From Diphasiastrum complanatum (taxonomy: Eukaryota; Streptophyta; Lycopodiopsida; Lycopodiales; Lycopodiaceae), in contig MU835420.1 of the NCBI GenBank assembly GCA_029204225.1, positions 1-39,211 on the forward strand: a stretch of DNA of 39,211 bases, in the 5' to 3' direction. The notes beneath the pieces were generated by a model. The model saw only the letters and a list, made by a program, of their open reading frames with translations, had not been told where the DNA came from and ran no database searches. Positions 33,412 through 39,211 of the stretch are shown piece after piece. Each line of letters starts with the position of its first letter. Position 1 is the first letter of the stretch. Made by a program: the position numbers and the translations under genes.

Positions 33412-34352
33412 TCACCATATCCATGATAAGATCTCTTTGGTAGAGATCTCTTGCCAATGCCTTTGAAGAGTGCTCCACCAATATGCCACTATTATCATGG
33501 GCTTCCTCCATGCTTGATGATGATCTTTGCCTTGAAAGTTCCACTTGCATGATGGATGCAACATAAATAGAGAAATCTGAGGCTTCCAAGCCTCATAAGG
33601 ATTATGGAGATCAAGATCATAAGATGTGAAACAATGATGATTATCAAGATTATGCTTTCTAGCTTGACTAGTCCACATACAATGAACTATATCCATGATG
33701 GATCTAATCTTGATATCAAAGACTATCTTGATCTTTTTTAGGCTAGTTACTCTCTCAAGGATGTAAGTGTCCACTTTGGATGCTTCACTTAATCTCAAGA
33801 GTAGTTTACAATTTGCCTCAAAACATGTGAAAACATGATTTTCAAAAAAGTGAGTACCAAGCTCAATCTTGTTCTTACTAGAACCAAGAGCATACTTTTG
33901 ACAATACAATATCTTGATTTCAAAAAGTATTGGAAACACATCTAAGTCAATAATGACAAGAAACATGGCCATACCATAAGCATCATACAAAACTAGTATA
34001 GCTTTTCTTGAACTTTGAGATCCAAAAAATTCAATGAAGCAAGATAGCATTTCAAGCAAAGGAAGAGAAGCATATATGAATGTGTTGTAGTAGATACAAC
34101 ATGAAAGATGCCCCTCTTTGCCATGTAAGGTGAGCCATAAAGACTCGGCCATGCATCTTGAAGATCTTCTTGAAATCATATGAAGAAGAAACTCCTCCTC
34201 ACACATTGGCCCCATCATAACATGAATACCTTCAAAAAGGATAACTTGTGATGCTTCTTGAGAATCTTCATGCAATATGACATCTCTATTCACGATCACA
34301 TTTGAAATAGAGAGTGTAAAGACACTAAAGGCCTCCTTGATGGAAGAGTATC
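33412..34352 (-). pseudogene. Copia pol fragment, integrase C-terminal region and 3' part
   Basis: In gene direction the minus strand begins at about 34352 with a segment nearly identical to 520-596 (GYSSIKEAFSVFTLSISN). It continues in a 295-residue frame that starts IVNRDVILHEDSQEAS and includes GIHVMMGPMCEEE. These match the region after the integrase core in the plus-strand copy (ESRDVVFHED...DNHVVMGLISEED at 35686-35810). The rest of the frame cannot be matched confidently, apart from KNKIELGTHFFENHV, which recalls the end of copia RNase H. RT is missing. The LTR follows downstream at 33285. Confidence 0.6.
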
Positions 34353-36600
34353 CAATGAGAAGGAAGACACTATTGCAAGTGATGGAGAGGGATCTCTTAT
34401 GGTCTCTAGTTTCTCATCTACTCCTTTCAAGAAGGACGGCCTATGGTATATTGATAGTGGAGCCTCTTCACATATGTGTAGCTCCAAGGACTCTTTCTCT
34501 TCTATTGCACCTTATGATGGAGTCAAGAAATCAATATACACTGCAAATGAATTTGATTGTCCTATTGAAGGCATAGGGAACATTCCCTTGAAGATTGCAT
34601 CCTCTAAATTTCTTTCTCTCTCTAAAGTTCTTTATGTACCTAAGCTTACTAAGAATCTTATTAGTGCTGGCCAATTGCTTGATAATGGCCTTGAAGCAAA
34701 ATTCAATGTTGATACTTGCACTATCAAGAAGAATGATGAGATACTTGCATTAGGATCTAGATTTGGAGGCATCTATAAACTAGATCCAAATGAGTATGTG
34801 AATGCTTGTAATGTTGCTCTTGTGAACAAGCTCTCTATGGAGGAATTATGGCATAGGAGGTTGGGACATCCCAACTACAAATCCATGCTCTCTATGATCA
34901 AAGAAGCCAAAGCTATTGGCTTGCCAAAGTCATTCTCCAAGAAGATCAAGCCTTGTGAGGCTTGTGCTATTGCTAAATCTCAAAAAAATCCATTTACAAG
35001 ATCTTCTATCAAAAGCAAGTATCCTTTGGAGTTAATCCACTTGGATGTGCATTTCTCATCAACTACAGGCAAGAGAGGAGCCACTTGTTTTGTTACTTTC
35101 ATTGATGATTTCACAAGATTCACTTGAATATATCTTCTTGCTTCTAAATCTATGGTGTTTGATCATTTCCTTATTTTCAAAGCTTATGTAGAGAAGCAAT
35201 TCTCATTCAAGATTAAAGCTCTTATAAGTGATGGAGGTGGTGAATATATCTCCAATAAATTTCATGATTTTTGTGAGCTTGAAGGCATCAAAAGAGAGTT
35301 CTCTTGTGCCTACTCTCCATCTCAAAATGGAGTGGCCGAGAGAAAGAATAGATCTCTATGTGCATGTGCAAAATCTATGAGAATTGAGGCATCTTTGCCC
35401 AAAGATTTTTGGGGAGAAGCCATTAATTGTGCAAATTATCTTTGCAATAGGCTCCCACATATAGCTCTTGGAGGAAAGTCACCATATGAAATCTTATATT
35501 TGAAGGAGCCTAAGGTTGATCACCTTAGAGTTTTTGGATGCATATGCTTTGCCCATATTCCCTTGGAAACAAGGAAGAAGGAAGATCCTAGTGCATGCAA
35601 AGGGATCATGGTTGGATACTCATCCACCAAGAAGGCCTATAGAGTCTTTATACTCTCTACTTCTCAAGTTATTGAAAGTAGAGATGTTGTCTTTCATGAA
35701 GATCAACACTCATCTTTTGAAGAGGCCGAGATCAAGAAGTCTATGGATGCATCACCAATTATTGATTTTGAAGACAATCATGTTGTGATGGGGTTGATAT
35801 CTGAAGAAGACTCTCCTCAGATTTTCTCACCAAGAAGATCCATGAGAGATAGATCCGAGCCTAAGAGGCTCTCATATGTTGACAAAGGCAAACAAGTGGA
35901 TCTTGATTCCACTAATTATGTTTTTTGTGTCTCTCATGAAGAGCCGAAGAATGTACAAGAGGCACTCAATATCAAGGAGTGGTATGATGCCATGAAGCAA
36001 GAATATGATGCGTTGATCACCAACAATACTTGGGAGCTTGTGGATCCTCCATTCAACAAGCATGTGATTGGTTGCAAGTGGGTATTTTGGATCAAGTTCA
36101 ATCATGATGGCACCATCAACAAGTACAAAGCAAGAATATGTGCCAAAGGATTTGCTCAAATCCATGGCCTTGATTATGAGGGGACCTTTGCACCCGTTGC
36201 AAAGATGGTGACAATAAGAATTCTTATTTCTCTTGCTTGTTTCTTTAAGTGGAAGGTGTTCCAATTACATGTATCCAATGCTTTTTTAAATGGTTATCTT
36301 GAGGAGGAGATCTATATGGAACAACCTCAAGGATTCATCAAGGATGAGTCCAAAGTGTGCTTGCTCTTCAAAAGTCTTTATGGACTCAAGCAAGCACCGA
36401 GATCATGGTATTCAAGACTTAATTCTTTTCTTATCTCACTAGGATTTACTCTTAGTGACTGATTTGAAAAAATTCCATATGGAAAATTCTAAGAGCATAG
36501 ATACTCCAATGGAGCAAATTGTAAAAGATCCTAATAAAGGTGATGAAAGACCCTTTGAGGATGTCACACTTTTTAGGAGCATTAGAGGAGTTCTCAGTAT
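34352..36600 (+). pseudogene. Ty1/copia protease-integrase-RT, same family as 518-2190
   Basis: The sequence starts abruptly just after the gag zinc knuckle with NEKEDTIASDGEGSLM. Protease has YIDSGASSHM (active Asp codon 34453-34455). The pre-integrase finger has LWHRRLGHPNYKS and CEACAIAKSQ. Integrase has HLDVHFSSTTGKRG, FIDDFTRFT, then one TGA in place of Trp at about 35125, then DGGGEYISNKF and NGVAERKNRSL. RT has GCKWVFWIKFNHDGTINKYK, SNAFLNGYLEEEIYMEQPQG and GLKQAPRSWY, then breaks at FLISLGFTLSD (36462). A jump follows to LKKFHMENSKSIDTPMEQ, losing the YVDD block. It ends at about 36600 without RNase H or LTR. Despite the losses it is the best preserved copia copy here. Confidence 0.92.
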
Positions 36601-36604
36601 CAAA

Positions 36605-37030
36605 AAGACCCTTTGTAAAGATACTTTTATTTTCTTTTCTTTAGTTTCGACCGTCACCAGGCCCAATCAAAATGCACAGATTTGAAATCTACGTAACGTA
36701 GTTCAAATTAACTAAAAAATAAAAATGCAATATAGAAAACTTTGAAATTTGTGTCCGGGCAGCATGGACGTATCCATTCGTTTCTTTTTCCTGCCCGACA
36801 CGTGCTAATCTGCTCGATGTCAATATCTCAAGTTAAATTTACTTTACTATGCTGGTTAGGATAATGAAATTTTCTAGCTATACTAGTTACAGTTATAGAA
36901 AAATAGTATGTACAGTTACATAAAATATGGTATACACAGTAACTGTGACTATGTTGGCATTCACATTAGATTAAATGTGATACGAAAAATTAAAATCAAG
37001 TAACATATCTGAGAGATTTTTGGCGCCCAA
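36605..37030. other. Non-coding stretch between copia and small ORF
   Basis: No coding signal is seen. An inverted pair, GTGTCCGGGCAG (36751-36762) and CTGCCCGACAC (36791-36801), can form a stem with one bulge in otherwise AT-rich DNA. The promoter of the small ORF at 37047 would lie here, but no clear TATA box was identified. Confidence 0.45.
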
Positions 37031-37046
37031 GCTTTGAAAATAGCAA

Positions 37047-37345
37047 TGGCGAGGAGATCCAGATCTACAATCGATTCTGTGATTCTTTACAATGAGAAAG
37101 ATGAAGCTGATAACTGGAAGCCAACAAAATATACAAAGAACTCATGGGTATTGCTGCATCCATCATCAAAGGGCAATTTTCGACAAAAGAAAAGAGCAAA
37201 AATGACTTACAAATCTTATTGGAAAGCAAAAATTTTGGAGTTTAAGACTACCCCGAGAGGTCAATCGATATCAGAAGTCTTAGTGCAACATGTATATATG
37301 CATTCAGAAATCAAAGTACATGATATCAATCCTCATTATCATTAA
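37047..37345 (+). CDS. Small ORF with possible BAH-like segment, unknown function
   Basis: From the ATG at 37047 (MARRSRSTIDSVILYNEKDE) the frame is 98 residues; an earlier in-frame ATG lies at 37034. Middle part: NSWVLLHPSSKGNFRQKKRA, then YKSYWKAKILEFKTTPRG and VLVQHVYMHSEIKVHD. The pattern 'V-L-L...Y-W-x-A-K-I-L-E-F...V-L-V-Q-x-x-Y...E-I' recalls the start of a BAH chromatin-reader domain, but the match is short and by eye only. Possible further splice sites follow (donor TTGTAAGTATAT near 37352; acceptor CATATTTCAG near 37450; donor CTCGTAAGTAC near 37471), so this may be the first exon of a longer gene. It faces the Ulp1-like gene, whose stop is about 590 bases away. Confidence 0.4.
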
Positions 37346-37931
37346 AAATGTAATTGTAAGTATATCAAAACATATGCACTCTATTGCAATCCTAGAGGGA
37401 TCATCATGAACATCAGCAAGAATCGAAGCATCAAGAAAAACATATTTCAGATTTATCATCAACGGAAGACTCGTAAGTACTTTATGTCTATTGCCATTTC
37501 AAAATAGAACAAAATAATAGACAATGTCATCATTTACAATTGCACATTCACTAATATTTGCCATGTCACATATGCGAAAAAGACAGGAGCTGATAACGTG
37601 CTGCAAAGATCTACCTACAACAATCACCATTATGGGAGAACAATAGTTTCAAATAAACTTTAGTAAAAATCTGTGTATACACCCTTTCATTTGATAAATA
37701 AAAGCCCAAGTTGGGCATCTGTACATGTATTTTGTGCTCCCAAATTCATAAACTGGAGCAGCATTTGATATATCAATGTATATTTTTCTATGAAGTCTAT
37801 ACATGTATTTTTGTTCTATGCTATCTATATTTTTTTTTATCTTAATTTAGTACAACTACATTATCCTTTGCACCATCATCAATAACGGGAGGCTGAAGCC
37901 TTGCCCGAGCCAGTATACTCAGGATAATTTC

Positions 37932-39211
37932 TTATCTAAATCTGTACACCTGGATTGATGTGTACTCAAGAAGTGTAAACTGTAAAATAGAACATTCATG
38001 TATTAGTAATGGCCAATAACATCACCATAATAGAAAACTAATCATGATTCCAAAATAAGAATAAACAGAATTTATTACCTTAGAAATATCAACATCTTGT
38101 TGAAGGATGAACCACTCAAAAAACAGCTTGGCATTGTACAATGTGTACCACCCATAGCTGAATGAATCATTTTGCTGGGGCGACTACAAAATAATTCAGC
38201 ACACAAGAAATCAATTATGAAACAGAATGAATTAGATTGAAAATATTTCATTAGAATACTGATTTCAAAATGCTATTAAGAAAGAAGAGTTTACCTCCAA
38301 GCTGACGATCTGCCAGTCCACGGAATGGGGAACGTCTGTAGGAATATATTTACTTAGATATGGAATGAATATATCTACATCCTTATGCGTATTTCTCGCC
38401 GAATTCATCTTGACACAAGAACATTTAATGATATTATTTACAGATCTCTTAATAGAGATCAGGTTTAAACTCCAGTGGTCACTGCAAAATAAGATTGAAA
38501 GTACTTTAGCGACAATTCTGAGAACTATTTAAATTGAAAATGTCAATGTTAATGCATAAAATAGGAAGAAGCACTTAATATATTTTACTTGGTATGATAA
38601 GGAATGACCAGATACTTTGTTGCTGGTGTGAATCCACTTGTCAGACACTGTGACAATGTGTCATTATTCTCCTTGAAGGCCTGGAGCAGAAAATTACTCA
38701 GCACCAGCAACTCGTTTGATGAATCTCTTGCAATGTCAAATTGCAAGAGTGTCAGCCCGGACTCTATCACAGGATCACTGATAGAAGCCTGTTTGTCTTT
38801 GAGATCCAGACAATCTAGAACTCTAAAATTAATACTAAAATCAAGTTCTTCTAGTCTAAAACAAAAAGGAGTACCAATTGTATCTATAGCATCCAATTTG
38901 TCTTTCTCAAATTTAAGATAATCATCCGAATCTATATATGTATAGAAATTGGGAGGAGGAGGAGGAGGTGGAAGTGTAGTATCTACAGCAATATTAGGAG
39001 TATCCAAAACAGAGGTAGTTATATTTATAGCATTATCAACAGTAGCATTATCTACAATGGATTCTGGGATAGGCTTCACTTTCTTAGGAGCACGCTTGGG
39101 GGCTGTCTGCTTCCTAGGACGCTTCGTAGGAAGATGAGTCCTATCTACAGGAGTTGGTCTAGGAGCAGCAGGTTGAGATACATGTAACCTACAGTACCTA
39201 TCCCTCATTCT
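37932..39211 (-). CDS. Ulp1/SENP-like protease homologue with altered catalytic residues, four exons, 5' end outside window
   Basis: Exons: 39211-38589, 38481-38295, 38183-38079, 37979-37932 (TAA 37934-37932). All introns are GT-AG and all joins keep frame (phase 2, 0, 0), giving about 319 visible residues with no internal stop. Residues 29-43 are basic (KRPRKQTAPKRAPKK, NLS-like) and a proline run lies near residue 80. A Ulp1-like domain spans about 140-300: ISDPVIESGLTLLQ, the histidine block NDHWSLNLISI (His209), then KMNSA where family members have an Asp, and SPQQNDSFSYGWYTL where members have Q-x-N-x-x-x-C-G. The Gln is kept, but Tyr279 stands in the Cys position and Asn233 in the Asp position. 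It may be a non-catalytic SUMO-protease relative, perhaps transposon-derived, as Ulp1 genes often are in plant MULE or CACTA elements. A partial copy lies at 6510-6980. Confidence 0.62.
38294..38590 (-). other. Splice signals of the Ulp1-like gene (introns 1 and 2)
   Basis: Intron 1 runs 38588-38482 (donor GTAAAATA, acceptor TTTTGCAG). Intron 2 begins at 38294 (GTAAACTC) and ends at 38184 (TTTTGTAG). Intron 3 runs 38078-37980 (GTAATAAA to TTTTACAG). All three acceptors have T-rich tracts, and intron lengths are about 100-110 bases, typical of compact plant introns. Confidence 0.7.

Noticed and set aside
33412-34100. Treating the whole 295-codon minus frame as a new protein
   Set aside because: Its start matches the copia post-integrase region and its end borders a copia LTR, so the unmatched middle is more likely decayed copia sequence.

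Overview
This window looks like nuclear DNA of a land plant. It is AT-rich, has long simple-sequence tracts, and consists almost entirely of decayed plant-type transposable elements: Ty1/copia retrotransposons and CACTA (En/Spm-like) DNA transposons. Coding sequence is split by introns with GT/AG borders. I cannot name the species or even the major lineage. One small ordinary-looking cellular gene is present, a C2-domain protein of the plant SRC2 type at 9015-9503 on the minus strand. A second gene, also minus strand and running off the right edge, is a four-exon reading frame that resembles a Ulp1/SENP-type cysteine protease but appears to lack two catalytic residues.

Layout: 1-520 is an imperfect tandem duplication. 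518-3330 (minus) holds two tandem copies of a copia leader plus gag, the left one running on into protease and a gutted integrase. 3715-6104 (plus) is a different copia element carrying reverse transcriptase, RNase H and a 3' LTR. 6510-6980 (plus) is a fragment related to the Ulp1-like gene at the right end. 7000-8650 has low-complexity DNA, a TC tract and a 258-bp duplication. 9015-9503 is the C2 gene. 10636-14987 is a patchwork of copia pieces in alternating orientation (integrase minus, RT/RNase H plus, gag/protease/integrase minus), ending in a well-defined LTR with primer-binding site.

15070-24440 is CACTA territory. It holds two CACTACAAG termini and minus-strand TNP2-like transposase pieces, then plus-strand ORF1-like pieces in three related copies, two of them preceded by the same flank and an (AG)n tract. 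24.4-32.5 kb has almost no coding signal but is rich in short tandem duplications and palindromes, including a 0.7-kb palindrome-ended element and a 400-bp exact-period duplication. 32.5-36.6 kb contains two halves of a copia element of the same family as the left-end one, in opposite orientations, with an LTR edge and polypurine tract. 37.0-39.2 kb contains a short plus-strand ORF facing the Ulp1-like gene.

No pathway or operon is implied, because most genes here are independent or dead transposon parts. The part most worth following is the Ulp1-like gene with phase-compatible introns and substituted catalytic positions, its partial relative 31 kb away, and the convergent small ORF beside it. 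All domain calls come from reading motifs by eye; no database search was run.
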